DNA of 64,000 nucleotides from Armatimonadota bacterium (GTDB taxonomy: Bacteria; Sysuimicrobiota; Sysuimicrobiia; Sysuimicrobiales; Humicultoraceae), in contig JAVKHP010000001.1 in the NCBI GenBank assembly GCA_031459855.1, forward strand, positions 540,059 through 604,058, in the 5' to 3' direction. The position numbers and the translations under genes were made by a program. Below the pieces are notes generated by a model, which searched no databases, was not told where the DNA came from, and worked only from the letters and a program-made list of their open reading frames with translations. Positions 45,547 to 54,906 of this stretch are shown here, one piece after another; positions within the stretch are counted from its first letter, which is position 1; each line of letters opens with the position of its first letter.

Positions 45547-46167
45547 TCATGACGCGTGCTGCCCGATCCACGCCATCGTCGCCGCCAGCGCCGCGTCCAT
45601 GGCTTCGCGGGTCTGCGCCGGTGGCGGCAGCGGCGGGCCGAAGCGCACGCGCACGGCGCCTGGCCGCGGCACGCGGGCCCCCAGCGGAAAGACCCGAGCA
45701 GAACCCGCCACCGCCACGGGCACCAACAGCACGCGGGCGCGGGCGGCGATGAGCGCGGCGCCGCGGTGCGGTGGCAGGGGATGGGGCGTGACGCGGCCTT
45801 CGGGGAAGACGCCGACCTTGCGTCCTGCGGCGAGTGCGCGCACGGCCTGACGCACCGCCGGAAGGTCCACCTCGCCGCGCCGGACCGGAATACAACCGTA
45901 GGCGCGCATCACCCAGCCGATGCCGCGCCACTCCAGGAACTCCGCCGCCGCGACGAAGAGGATGCGCTCGGGCACCGCGGCAGCGACGAACAGCGGGTCG
46001 AGGGCGCTGCGGTGGTTGGCGACGAGGACCGCCGGTCCCGCCGGATAGTGCTCCCGTCCTTCGACATGCAAGCGCACGTACACCCGCAGCAGGCCGCGCA
46101 CCGCGCGGTGCACCAGCCAGAACCACCGGCTCTCCGGGGGGCCGACCGCTCCCCGCTCCGCCGCCAT
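45547..46167 (-). CDS. 1-acyl-sn-glycerol-3-phosphate acyltransferase (PlsC family)
   Basis: This 206-residue membrane-associated acyltransferase adds the second acyl chain in phospholipid synthesis. The catalytic NHRSALDP (HX4D) box is near 59-66 and the glycerophosphate-binding FPEGRVT near 131-137. Between them the segment IGWVMRAYGCIPVRR is typical. The start at ATG 46167 was chosen over long upstream extension that lies antisense or in the TerC gene. Confidence 0.88.
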   Translation of the reverse strand: MAAERGAVGPPESRWFWLVHRAVRGLLRVYVRLHVEGREHYPAGPAVLVANHRSALDPLFVAAAVPERILFVAAAEFLEWRGIGWVMRAYGCIPVRRGEVDLPAVRQAVRALAAGRKVGVFPEGRVTPHPLPPHRGAALIAARARVLLVPVAVAGSARVFPLGARVPRPGAVRVRFGPPLPPPAQTREAMDAALAATMAWIGQHAS

Positions 46168-46256
46168 CGCAGCGTGCGCGCCGGCGCCGCCGCACCGCGC
46201 TACGGGCGCACGCGGACTAGCCGCCCGCCGCGGGCTCGCGGTGCCCGCGGCACCGC

Positions 46257-47174
46257 TCACGGGAGCGTCGCGCGGCGGTTGCGCACGGTCGCGCGCATCG
46301 TCGCCACGGCCCACCGGCCCGCCCGCAGGCTGCCGCGCACCGCGCCGCCCACCGGCCGCAGGAACCGGCGGGCCGTCATGCTGACGACGGCCAGGGCCCG
46401 GCGCAGCCACCGCAGCCGCGCGCCCAGCGCCTGCAGCGCCGGGACGTGCGCGTAGAGCAGCGAGGCCGCCAGGATCCCGGCCGAGATCAGGAACTTGTGG
46501 AGGTGCGAGATGTGGACGGCGAGCAGGTCCTCGGCCAGCACCTCGAGGCCGATGGCGAACACCAGCAGGTAGGCCGCGGCCTCCAGGATCGGCTCGCGGG
46601 CGATGAGCCGGACGAAGATGCCCGCGGCAAACCGCATGGTCACGATCCCCAGGAAGACGCCGGTGAGGATGACCCACATCTCGCGGGACAGGGCCACCGC
46701 GGCCACGACGTTGTCGAGGCTGAAGGCCAGATCGGCCAGCTCCACGTTGAGGACCACCACCCAGAACGCGCGCGAGGCGGCGACGAGCACGTCGCTGCGG
46801 TCGGCCAGCTCGGCCTTCTCGGCCTCGGCGCCGAAATGGGTGATGGCCAGGTAGATCAGGTACAGGCCGCCCACCAGCAGCAGCCAGCGATTGCGCACGA
46901 CCCAGGCGGCAGCGAACAGCATGGTCCCCCGCCCCAGGTACGCACCGAGCAGGCCCGCCTTGAGCGCCGCCATCTGCTGGCCGCCGAGCAGCCGGTGGAC
47001 CGGCCGCGCCAGGAACTGCAGGGGCCGGGGCCAGGGGATCGGCTCGTGGCGCGGCAGGGCCGAGACCATGGCGCCCAGGACCGCGGCGTTGTCGATAGAG
47101 AGGATCCCCTCCAGGTAGACCAGCTGGAGGACGATCAGGATGGCGCTCCAGTCGATCGCCGGCACGCCCGTCAC
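46257..47174 (-). CDS. TerC-family integral membrane protein
   Basis: This 305-residue protein has seven or so membrane helices and two copies of the TerC metal-motif: EGILSIDNAAVLGAM near residue 22 and LAFSLDNVVAAVAL near 148. Recent work links TerC relatives with manganese export or metallation of exported proteins; older names tie it to tellurium resistance. Basic C-terminal tail of about 50 residues is cytoplasmic. It lies 25 bp upstream of the kinase-like gene's stop. Confidence 0.88.
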   Translation of the reverse strand: MTGVPAIDWSAILIVLQLVYLEGILSIDNAAVLGAMVSALPRHEPIPWPRPLQFLARPVHRLLGGQQMAALKAGLLGAYLGRGTMLFAAAWVVRNRWLLLVGGLYLIYLAITHFGAEAEKAELADRSDVLVAASRAFWVVVLNVELADLAFSLDNVVAAVALSREMWVILTGVFLGIVTMRFAAGIFVRLIAREPILEAAAYLLVFAIGLEVLAEDLLAVHISHLHKFLISAGILAASLLYAHVPALQALGARLRWLRRALAVVSMTARRFLRPVGGAVRGSLRAGRWAVATMRATVRNRRATLP

Positions 47175-47199
47175 TCACCCCGTTCCCGCCACAGCGCCC

Positions 47200-48012
47200 T
47201 CACCGCAGCGGCATCCGCGCCACGGTGATCTCGTCGGCCACCGCCGTCACCCGCGGTACGCTGCGAGCCACCGCGACCGCGGCCGCCCGCTCGTCGGGGT
47301 CGAAGACGACCCCTGCCAGCGTGACGGTGCCGCCGCGGGCCGTCACCTGCAGGTCCACGTGGCCCAGGCGGTCGTCCATCTTCAGCGCCTCCGCCACGCG
47401 GGCGGCCAGCGCGCGGTCTGCCACCTCCTGGCGCGAGGCGTCGTCAGGCTGGAACGCCGGGTCGTCCAGCAGGCGCTCGATGAGCTCGCACGCCGGCTCC
47501 ACCGCGATGCGCTCGGTGTTGACCACCAGATCGTAGAGGTCGCTGTCCTCCCACTCCACGTCGAAGAACTGTCGCAGGCGCGCCCGCACGCCGTCGTCGT
47601 ACCGCTGGGCCAGGGCCTGGGCCTCGTGGCGGGGCACCGCCAGCCGCTCCGTCAGGCGCGCCACCCGCACCTCCAGCGGGGCGCAGACGCGCACGCGCAC
47701 CGCGTGGCGTACGCCCCGCAGCAGCATGGTCGACCAGCGCCCGAGGATCACCACGTCGTCGGCCGCCGCGACCTCCAGCACCCGGGCAGCCACGTGGTGG
47801 AAGTTGCGGCGCGCCGGCAGGCTCAGGCGCTCCCACAGCCCCGGCGCCTGCTCCACCGAGCGGAGCAACGCCTCCTCGCTGACCTCGCCCACCCGCGCCG
47901 CCGCTTCCAGGATCTCGCGGCGCACGTAGCGGTAGCCGCGGCGCACGGCCAGCCGTTCCGCAATGAAGGTGCCCAGGCTGCCCAGTTCGCGGGTGAACGC
48001 GACGATACCCAT
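47200..48012 (-). CDS. Cytidylate kinase-like protein fused to a BON domain
   Basis: This is a 270-residue protein. Residues 1-185 match the cytidylate kinase-like family (MGIVAFTRELGSLGTFIAERL with a degenerate P-loop-like GSLGTF, then LGRWSTMLLRGVRHAVRVRV and RYDDGVRARLRQFFDVEWED). Residues about 195-268 form a BON domain (KMDDRLGHVDLQVTARGGTVTLAGVV, ARSVPRVTAVADEITV). The kinase part may be nucleotide-binding or signal-sensing; BON domains usually bind membranes. The gene sits 8 bp after tctA and is likely co-transcribed. The biochemical role is unknown. Confidence 0.7.
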   Translation of the reverse strand: MGIVAFTRELGSLGTFIAERLAVRRGYRYVRREILEAAARVGEVSEEALLRSVEQAPGLWERLSLPARRNFHHVAARVLEVAAADDVVILGRWSTMLLRGVRHAVRVRVCAPLEVRVARLTERLAVPRHEAQALAQRYDDGVRARLRQFFDVEWEDSDLYDLVVNTERIAVEPACELIERLLDDPAFQPDDASRQEVADRALAARVAEALKMDDRLGHVDLQVTARGGTVTLAGVVFDPDERAAAVAVARSVPRVTAVADEITVARMPLR

Positions 48013-48020
48013 CTGCGCCG

Positions 48021-49565
48021 CTAGCCCCGCGGCGCCGGCGCGGGTGCGGGGGCGGCGCCCCGGCGCCCGCGGGCCTGGCGGCGCAGCGCCCGCAGGGCCG
48101 GCAACGCCACCAGGGCCAGCGCGGCCGCCATGAAGGTCAGGGCGATGGGACGGTGCAGGAAGATCGCCGGCGAGCCCTGGCCCATGATCAGGCTCTGCCG
48201 CAGCGCCTGCTCGGTCATGTCGCCGAGCACCAGCGCCACGACCAGCGGCGCCAGCGGGTACCCCAGCTTCTTGAACAGGTAGCCGGCCAGCCCGGACGCC
48301 AGCATGATCCACAGGTCGAGGACCTGGTTGTTGGCGGCGTAGGCGCCCACGCTGGAGAGGATGACGATCAGCGGCGCCAGGATCCCGAACGGGATGCGGT
48401 TGATGGCCGCGAACGCCGGCACCATGGTGAGGACGATCAGCACGCCGATGACGTTGGCCAGGTACATGGAGCCGATGAGGCCCCAGACGAACTCCCGCTG
48501 CTCCCGGAACAGCAGCGGTCCGGGGTTGAGGCCCCAGATGAAGAAACCGGCCAGCATCACCGCGGCCGTGGGCGAACCCGGGATCCCCAGCGTGATCATG
48601 GGCAGCAGCGCTCCGATGCCCGCCGCGTGGGCTGCCGTCTCGGGCGCCACCACCCCTTCCACCTCGCCGGTGCCGAACCGGTGGCCGCGCGGGCTGAACT
48701 GCCTGGCCAGGCCGTAGCTCATGAACGACGCGGGCGTGGCCCCGGTCCCGGGCAGGACGCCGATCCAGAACCCCAGCGCGGTGCCCCGGATGATGGTCCA
48801 GACGTAGCGGGGGAACAGCTTCCACGTCTCCCACACGTCGCGGAAACTCAGGCGCGCGCGCACGCCCTCCAGCCGCAACCCCTCCTCCACCGTCAGGAGG
48901 ATCTCGCCGAGCCCGAACAGGCCGATGGCGATCACGATGAAGTTGATGCCGCTCTGGAGGGCCACCACGTCGAAGGTCATGCGCGGCGAGCCGCTGACGA
49001 TGTCGAACCCGACGGTGCCCAGCAGCAGCCCCAGCAGGGTCATGAGCACCGACTTGAGGGGGTCGCCCCCTTCGAGGCCCGCAATGGTGGCGAACGCCAG
49101 CAGGAGCACCGCGAAGTTCTCGGGCGGGCCGAACTTCAGGGCGACCTCGGCCAGCGGCGGCGCGAAGAACGTGAACAGCACGATGGAGATGAACGCGCCG
49201 ATGAACGACGAGGTGAAGGCCGCCGCCAGCGCGATCCCCGGCTTGCCCTGCTTGGCCAGGGGATGGCCGTCGAACGTCGTGGCCACCGACCAGGGCTCGC
49301 CCGGGATGTTGAAGAGGATCGACGTGATGGCGCCACCGAAGATGGCGCCCCAGTAGACCGACGAGAGCAGGATGATGGCCGACGTCGGCTGGAGCCGGAA
49401 CGTCAGCGGCAGCAGCAGCGCGATGCCGTTGGTCCCGCCCAGGCCCGGCAGGACGCCGATGGCCGTACCCAGCAGCAGCCCCACGGCCGCCACGAAGAGG
49501 TTGGTGGGCGAGGCCGCCACCCCGATCCCGTAGAGCAGGTCGTGGAAGATCCCCAGCAGGCTCAT
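48021..49565 (-). CDS. tctA: Tripartite tricarboxylate transporter large membrane subunit
   Basis: This 514-residue permease has about 12 membrane helices and two copies of the family motif, GTAIGVLPGLGGTNGIALLL near the N-terminus and LGFWIGVLPGTGATPASFMS in the second half. It works with a small membrane subunit and a periplasmic binding protein to take up carboxylates using a sodium or proton gradient. The gene is 6 bp after tctB. Confidence 0.94.
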   Translation of the reverse strand: MSLLGIFHDLLYGIGVAASPTNLFVAAVGLLLGTAIGVLPGLGGTNGIALLLPLTFRLQPTSAIILLSSVYWGAIFGGAITSILFNIPGEPWSVATTFDGHPLAKQGKPGIALAAAFTSSFIGAFISIVLFTFFAPPLAEVALKFGPPENFAVLLLAFATIAGLEGGDPLKSVLMTLLGLLLGTVGFDIVSGSPRMTFDVVALQSGINFIVIAIGLFGLGEILLTVEEGLRLEGVRARLSFRDVWETWKLFPRYVWTIIRGTALGFWIGVLPGTGATPASFMSYGLARQFSPRGHRFGTGEVEGVVAPETAAHAAGIGALLPMITLGIPGSPTAAVMLAGFFIWGLNPGPLLFREQREFVWGLIGSMYLANVIGVLIVLTMVPAFAAINRIPFGILAPLIVILSSVGAYAANNQVLDLWIMLASGLAGYLFKKLGYPLAPLVVALVLGDMTEQALRQSLIMGQGSPAIFLHRPIALTFMAAALALVALPALRALRRQARGRRGAAPAPAPAPRG

Positions 49566-49571
49566 CGGGGG

Positions 49572-50045
49572 CTACCGTCCATAGAGGAACCACTCCAGGG
49601 CCAGGCCTTTGGGCATCGGCATCAGGAACCACCGCTCGAAGATCAGGAACAGCACCAGCGGCAGGGCGACGCTGACCACCGCCACCTGTGCCCAGCGGTG
49701 GCGCCCGACCAGCCGCATGTAGCCCGCCAGGTACAGGGCCCCGCCCAGGTAGATCCCCAGGTAGTGGATGAGCGCCACCACGGCCACCATCGGGAAAAAG
49801 ACGATCGCCAGCGGCTTCCAGGCGCCCGGGGGGACGAAGGGCTCGTCGCGCCGCCGCCCGGCGCGCCAGGCCCGGACCAGGATGACGGCGGCCACGATGG
49901 TGACGCCGACGGCGAGCCAGAACGGGAAGAAGCCGGGGCCGGGCCCTGCGCTCGTCCAGGCGATGGGGAGCCGCAGGGCCTCGCGGACCAACAGCAGCGC
50001 GCCGGCCACCAGGCCCAGCGCCATCAGCAGTTCGCCTCGCTGCAT
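49572..50045 (-). CDS. tctB: Tripartite tricarboxylate transporter small membrane subunit
   Basis: This 157-residue protein has four hydrophobic segments as expected for TctB, including SAGPGPGFFPFWLAVGVTIV, the conserved pattern of this otherwise variable family, and LGIYLGGALYLAGYMRLVG. ATG 50045 was chosen; an upstream ATG in frame would add about 20 low-complexity residues. It lies between the binding protein and tctA. Confidence 0.88.
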   Translation of the reverse strand: MQRGELLMALGLVAGALLLVREALRLPIAWTSAGPGPGFFPFWLAVGVTIVAAVILVRAWRAGRRRDEPFVPPGAWKPLAIVFFPMVAVVALIHYLGIYLGGALYLAGYMRLVGRHRWAQVAVVSVALPLVLFLIFERWFLMPMPKGLALEWFLYGR

Positions 50046-50114
50046 GGGGGATGCGGCCAGGAGCCCTGCGCTGGGGCCGCGCGCCGTCGCGCGCGGCCCC
50101 AGCAACTCGGTGCG

Positions 50115-51128
50115 CTACTCCTTGGGCGCGAGCCCTCCCTTCACCATCAGGCTGCGCACCGCGGCGTCCTTCTCCTGCAGCCACCGCACGAACTCGGGGC
50201 CGGTCTGCCACGCCTTGGTGTAGGCGCCCCGCTCGATGAACTCGGTCATCTCCGGGGTGTCCATGACCTTCCGGAAGACGTCCTGGTAGAACGCCACGGC
50301 CTCGGCCGGCATCTCCGGCGGCCCGAAGATCCCGCGCAGCATCTGGTACTCCAGCGGGAAGCCCAGCTCTTTCATCGTGGGGATCTCGCCCCACTTGCCG
50401 ACCCGCACCCGCTCTGCGGCGAAGATCGCCAGCGGCCGCACCCGACCGCCCTCCCAGTGGCCCACGGCCTCGATGGGGTTGTTCACCGTGAAGTCGACCT
50501 GCTTGCCCACCAGTGCCCCGGCCACGGCCCCGCCGCCGGGGAACGGGACGTACGTGAAGTCGACGCCCCACGCCTGCTCCAGCATGACCATGATGATCTC
50601 GTCCTCCTGCTTGGAGCCGGTGCCGGCCATCTTGAGGCTGCCCGGCGGGGCCGCCCGCGCCGCCCGCTGGAAGTCGGCCACGGTGCGCCACGGCGAGTCG
50701 GCGTGCACCCACAGCACGAAGTGGTCGAGCAGCAGCCGCGCGATCGGCGTGAGATCCCGCCACGAGAACCGGGAGCCGTCGCGCTTGCGGATCACCTGGG
50801 CGACGGGCGTCGCGAACAGGTTGTCCAGCGTGATCAGGATCGTGTGCGGGTCGCCCGTCTTGTCGATCATCCACAGGAACGCCTGGGTGCCCGCCCCGGC
50901 GGCCCGGTTCACCGGAATGAAGGGTTGCGGCGACAGCCGGTGTTTCTCGATCAGGGGCTGGATGAAGCGCGCCTGCTGGTCCGCACCGCCTCCGGTCCCG
51001 GCCGGGATCGTCCACTCCACCGGACGGCGTGGCGTCCAGGCCGGTCCTCCCCAGGCCAGGGCCACAGCCAGCAGCACGGCCCCCAGGCCCCCCATGACGC
51101 TCACGCGCGCTCTACGCCACCGTTCCAT
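50115..51128 (-). CDS. tctC: Tripartite tricarboxylate transporter periplasmic binding protein
   Basis: This is a 337-residue Bug/TctC-type binding protein with an N-terminal signal (residues about 8-28, RVSVMGGLGAVLLAVALAWG). PVEWTIPAGTGGGADQQARF is the ligand-clamp region, and VPFPGGGAVAGALVGKQVDF the typical glycine-rich loop before the second lobe. Its substrate is most likely a mono-, di- or tricarboxylate. It is first of the tctCBA operon; the gap upstream contains a strong hairpin. Confidence 0.92.
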   Translation of the reverse strand: MERWRRARVSVMGGLGAVLLAVALAWGGPAWTPRRPVEWTIPAGTGGGADQQARFIQPLIEKHRLSPQPFIPVNRAAGAGTQAFLWMIDKTGDPHTILITLDNLFATPVAQVIRKRDGSRFSWRDLTPIARLLLDHFVLWVHADSPWRTVADFQRAARAAPPGSLKMAGTGSKQEDEIIMVMLEQAWGVDFTYVPFPGGGAVAGALVGKQVDFTVNNPIEAVGHWEGGRVRPLAIFAAERVRVGKWGEIPTMKELGFPLEYQMLRGIFGPPEMPAEAVAFYQDVFRKVMDTPEMTEFIERGAYTKAWQTGPEFVRWLQEKDAAVRSLMVKGGLAPKE

Positions 51129-51287
51129 GCCCACGCCACCTCCCAGGCGCGATGTTGATGTACCCGCAGCGCGTCCTCCACGCGGCGCGCGGGGACCGCG
51201 GCGATGACAAGGCGGGGCCGCCGCGCTGCTCCGTGGTCCCCGGGCGTGGAGTCGGAATACCTCACCGACGCGGTCAAGAATGTGTGC

Positions 51288-51314
51288 GGCGGCACCGCCC
51301 TGTGCGGTGCCGCC
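51288..51314 (-). terminator. GC hairpin between the oxidoreductase operon and tctC
   Basis: A perfect 11-bp stem, GGCGGCACCGC and GCGGTGCCGCC, flanks a 5-nt loop. It lies 54 bp after the porB stop and 160 bp before the tctC start. There is no clear T-run on either strand, so it could be a factor-assisted terminator or a mRNA-stabilising structure rather than a classical intrinsic terminator. Confidence 0.45.
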
Positions 51315-51367
51315 GCCATGGCTGCCTCTGCCCATCGACGCAGCATCGCGGGTCACGGCCCGCCCGG

Positions 51368-52402
51368 CTACGCCGGAGGCTTGTCCCGCACGATGTCGCT
51401 CCAGAACGGGATCACGCCCGGAATGATCCACTTCTCCCACATCTCGTCGACCTTGGCCTGGAAGTAGTCGATGTCGTCGTCGGTGAAGTGGGCGAAGCGG
51501 CCCTGCCGCAGCAGGTAGTCGCGCACCGGCTTGCGCCGCGTCCGGCCCTCGGCGATGCCCCGCGTCTTCCCGTAGAGCTTCAGCTGGTGGTTCTCCACCT
51601 CGTACAGCGGCCAGATGCCGCACTCCACCGCCAGCTCGCCGAGCTCGTGGGAGAGGATGGGGTCGTAGTCCCAGCCCTTGGGGCAGGGGTCCAGCGAGTG
51701 GATGAACGTGGGCCCGCCGATGGACAGGGCCTTGCGGACCCGGTTCATCATGTCCACCGCGTACGAGGCGCACACGGTGGCCACGTACCGGCACTCGGGG
51801 TGGCCGGCGGCGAGCATGCCGGCCACGTTCTTCTTCCACCGGGTGTGCAGGATGCGCTTCATGCGTCCCGGTGGCGAGAACGTGGTGTGGGCGCCCCACG
51901 GCGTGACGCCGGAGAGCTGGATGTCGGTGTTGGCGTAGGACTCGTTGTCGTAGAGGAGGATGAGGAAGTTGTAGTCGGTGTGGGTGAGCGCCGCCGAGAT
52001 GGCCGACAGCCCCATGTCCGCGCCGCCGCCGTCGCCGCAGAAGGCGATGACGTTGATCGGCTCCACGGGGATCTTGCCCTTGCGCATCAGCACCTTCAGG
52101 GCCGCCGCCGTGCCCAGCCCCGCCGAGCCGCTGCTGCCCAGCTGGGTGTGCATCCAGGGCACCACCCACGAGGTGCTGTAGTAGGTGGTGTTGGCCACGT
52201 ACATGCACCCGGTGCTGCCCAGCACCACGGTGCGGGGCCCGGCGGCCTTCACCATGAGCTTCATGACCAGGGCCGACTCGCACCCCTGGCACGTCCGGTG
52301 GCCGGAGGTGAAGTACTCCTCCAGCGGCACCTTCTTGACCCCCTTGAACGGCTCCAGGGTCGGGACCGGATAGGTCTCCACCGCATCTGCCATGGTCGCC
52401 AC
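51368..52402 (-). CDS. porB: 2-oxoacid:ferredoxin oxidoreductase beta (TPP-binding) subunit
   Basis: This 344-residue subunit binds thiamine diphosphate through the FCGDGGGADMGLSA...NESYAN motif (about 121-155). A [4Fe-4S] cluster is likely held by the pattern RTCQGCESAL plus TGCMYVA and a later VCASYAVD cysteine, as in pyruvate:ferredoxin oxidoreductase. The enzyme decarboxylates pyruvate or another 2-oxoacid to an acyl-CoA with reduction of ferredoxin. The gene ends the operon porGD-porA-porB. Confidence 0.92.
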   Translation of the reverse strand: MATMADAVETYPVPTLEPFKGVKKVPLEEYFTSGHRTCQGCESALVMKLMVKAAGPRTVVLGSTGCMYVANTTYYSTSWVVPWMHTQLGSSGSAGLGTAAALKVLMRKGKIPVEPINVIAFCGDGGGADMGLSAISAALTHTDYNFLILLYDNESYANTDIQLSGVTPWGAHTTFSPPGRMKRILHTRWKKNVAGMLAAGHPECRYVATVCASYAVDMMNRVRKALSIGGPTFIHSLDPCPKGWDYDPILSHELGELAVECGIWPLYEVENHQLKLYGKTRGIAEGRTRRKPVRDYLLRQGRFAHFTDDDIDYFQAKVDEMWEKWIIPGVIPFWSDIVRDKPPA

Positions 52403-52446
52403 GCTCCCTTGTGCAGCACGCTCCCGCCCGCGGCGGTGCCGGCGGG

Positions 52447-53670
52447 CTACTCCCGCAACCCGATCCAGTACGTGTCGACGAGCCGTTCGCCGCCGGCGGC
52501 CCGGTACAGGTAGTCGGTCATCTCCCGGACGTTGGGCACCGTGACCTCGCGGCCGCCCAGCCCGCAGATGAACCCCACCACCGGCGGCCGCTGCGGGGCG
52601 GCGTAGAGGGCGGTGCGTACCTCGTTGGCCACGACGCCGCTGTAGTAGGGCGATCCGAAGGAGTAGTCGCGGTCGATGACGCCCACGGCGGCGAACCGGC
52701 CCAGGCAGGCCGCCAGCGCCTCGGTCGGGAACGGCCGGAACCAGCGCAGGCGCACGAACCCGACCTTGCGGCCCTCCTTGCGCATCTTGCGGATGGCCAC
52801 CTTCACCGGCATGGACAGCGTGCCCATGCCCAGCAGCACCACCTCGGCGTCCTCGGTCTCGTACTCCTCGAAGAACGGGTTGCCGTAGCGGCGGCCGAAG
52901 ATGCGCTCGAAGTCGGCGTAGGCCTCCCGGATCACCTGGGGCGCACGCCGCATGGCGGCGTCGTTCTGCTTGCGGATCTCCATCACCCAGTCCTCGTTGG
53001 CCTGCGGCGCGACGGTGATGGGGTTGTCGGGGTGCAGCCGCAGGTCGCCGCGGTTATACGGCGGGAGGAACTCGCGCACCCGTTCGGCCGCCGGGATCCG
53101 CACCAGCGCCTGGGAGTGGGTCAGGAAGGCCCCATCGCACCCGATGGCGCACGGCAGGAAGACCCGCCGGTCCTCGGCGATGCGCCACGCCAGCAGGGCG
53201 GTGTCCAGCGCTTCCTGCGCCGTGTCGACCCACACCAGCATCCAGCCCAGGTCGCGCACGGCCAGGGCGTCGTTGTGCTCCACGCCAAACGCCCCCGGAT
53301 CGTCCAGCGCCCGGTTGCCCACCATGGCCACCATGGGGATGCGCAGGGCCGGGGTGACCGTCAGGGCTTCGAAGGCGTACATCCAGCCGACGCCCGAGGA
53401 TCCCACGAACACCCGGGCGCCCACCGCCGAGGCGTGCTTGACGATCTCGAACTGCGAGTGCTCGCTCTCGGCGACGATGTACTCGCAGTCCATCTCGCCG
53501 TTGGCCACCAGCTTGGCCACGTACTGCATCACGGTGTCGTACGGCCGGATGGGATAGGCGGTGATGACGTCGACGTCGGCCAGCTTGCAGGCCACCGCGA
53601 TGGCCTCGCTGCCGCTGATGAGCTCCTCCTTGTCGCCCAGGGCGACTGTCGGTTCCTGTACCGTCGCCAT
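52447..53670 (-). CDS. porA: 2-oxoacid:ferredoxin oxidoreductase alpha subunit
   Basis: This 407-residue protein starts with the family motif ELISGSEAIAVACKLADVDVITAYPIRP, contains the EHSQFEIVKHASAVGARVFVGSS region and ends in the C-terminal domain with LRLRWFRPFP. It provides the pyrimidine site of TPP and the CoA-binding domain. Preference for pyruvate over 2-oxoglutarate or 2-oxoisovalerate cannot be settled by eye. The gene starts 2 bp after porGD. Confidence 0.92.
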   Translation of the reverse strand: MATVQEPTVALGDKEELISGSEAIAVACKLADVDVITAYPIRPYDTVMQYVAKLVANGEMDCEYIVAESEHSQFEIVKHASAVGARVFVGSSGVGWMYAFEALTVTPALRIPMVAMVGNRALDDPGAFGVEHNDALAVRDLGWMLVWVDTAQEALDTALLAWRIAEDRRVFLPCAIGCDGAFLTHSQALVRIPAAERVREFLPPYNRGDLRLHPDNPITVAPQANEDWVMEIRKQNDAAMRRAPQVIREAYADFERIFGRRYGNPFFEEYETEDAEVVLLGMGTLSMPVKVAIRKMRKEGRKVGFVRLRWFRPFPTEALAACLGRFAAVGVIDRDYSFGSPYYSGVVANEVRTALYAAPQRPPVVGFICGLGGREVTVPNVREMTDYLYRAAGGERLVDTYWIGLRE

Positions 53671-53672
53671 TG

Positions 53673-54902
53673 TCACGCCCCTCCTGCGCTGGCTTCCGTG
53701 GTGTCCTCGCGGCCGACCTTCTCCTCGCCGCCGGGGGCCAGGCCCACGGCGGCCAGGGCCTTGATCTGCTCCTGGTAGAGCCCGCGGAGCCGGAACCCGT
53801 GGGCCCGCTCGGGCCGGGCGCTGATCTTCTCGGCGACCCAGGCGCGATAGCCCTCCCGGTCCGCCTTCCACATCTCCCACTGGCTGCGGTTGTCCGTGAA
53901 CGCGCTCTCGTTGACCATGGTGATGCAGTGCTCGATGGGGCACACCGCCTCGCACACCCCGCAGCCGCAGCACGACTCCATGCGCACGTCGTAGAGGCCG
54001 TCGGGGGTCACGTCGAAGCAGGAGTCCGGGCACTGCAGCCAGCAGAGCGTGCACTTGATGCACTTCTCGAAGTCGATCACCGGCCGCATCGTGCGGGTGG
54101 TGAACTTCTTGAAGTAGGGGTTCACCGCCGCGCGGTAGCCGCCGACCTGGCCGGTCACGGGATCGGTGATGGCACCCCCCATGGGGATGTTGCGGATCGC
54201 GATGCCCTCGGGCATCTCCCGCCAGCCTGGCAGCGTGAACGCGTAGGGCTGCTCGGGGTTCCCGACACCGGGCGGCACCACCGTGGTCTCGACCCGGCTG
54301 TAGGCCTTGCGGGCGGAGGTGACCTTCAACTCGTCCTTCCACTCGTCGCGAATGGCGGCCTCGATCGCCGCCAGCGAGAGCATCTCCGGCACCAGCCGCG
54401 CGATGGTGCCCAGGATGCGGACGTCGGTGTGGTCGTCCTTGAAGACCCACAGCCCGGAGAACGAGGGGATCCCGCGCACGATGGCCAGCTCGTAGGGCAC
54501 GTCCTTGGCGTGGATCATCTTCAGCAGGTCGTCAAACCCCAGCATGCTGGTCACAACCAGCTTACCGCCGGGGCCGAGCAGCCGGTTGACGGGCTGCAGG
54601 CCGTACCACGCCCAGGACTCCACACCCTTGCACAGGGTGTCGTCGACGACCACCGTGACGTCCACCTGCTTGGGCTCGTACTGGGCCATGCTCTCCTCGA
54701 GGGTGACCTCGTCGGGAGCGATGATGGCGAAGTTCTTGGCGGGAATGCCGTTGCGTTCGGGCGAGTCGCCGTAGCGCCCGAAGGAGATGCCGGTCTTGCC
54801 CTCCTTGGCCGCCGCCAGCACCAGCCCGCGGCTGATGTGCTTGGCCAGGGTCTTCTGGAAGATGCCGCGGTAGATGATCTCGACGGCGTAACTGCGGTCC
54901 AT
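53673..54902 (-). CDS. 2-oxoacid:ferredoxin oxidoreductase gamma-delta fusion subunit
   Basis: This is a 409-residue fusion. Residues 1-190 are the gamma domain (MDRSYAVEIIYRGIFQKT, RYGDSPERNGIPAKNFAII). A joining section of about 60 residues follows, and residues about 240-345 are a delta ferredoxin domain with two clusters, CIKCTLCWLQCPDSC and CCGCGVCEAVCP. The two parts are separate genes in many archaea and bacteria. The gene stops 4 bp upstream of the regulator's end, in an operon driven from the regulator promoter. Confidence 0.9.
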   Translation of the reverse strand: MDRSYAVEIIYRGIFQKTLAKHISRGLVLAAAKEGKTGISFGRYGDSPERNGIPAKNFAIIAPDEVTLEESMAQYEPKQVDVTVVVDDTLCKGVESWAWYGLQPVNRLLGPGGKLVVTSMLGFDDLLKMIHAKDVPYELAIVRGIPSFSGLWVFKDDHTDVRILGTIARLVPEMLSLAAIEAAIRDEWKDELKVTSARKAYSRVETTVVPPGVGNPEQPYAFTLPGWREMPEGIAIRNIPMGGAITDPVTGQVGGYRAAVNPYFKKFTTRTMRPVIDFEKCIKCTLCWLQCPDSCFDVTPDGLYDVRMESCCGCGVCEAVCPIEHCITMVNESAFTDNRSQWEMWKADREGYRAWVAEKISARPERAHGFRLRGLYQEQIKALAAVGLAPGGEEKVGREDTTEASAGGA

Positions 54903-54906
54903 GGGC

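Noticed and set aside
48153-51158. Plus-strand open frame of about 1000 codons
   Set aside because: It is antisense to tctA, tctB and tctC and is compositionally a shadow.
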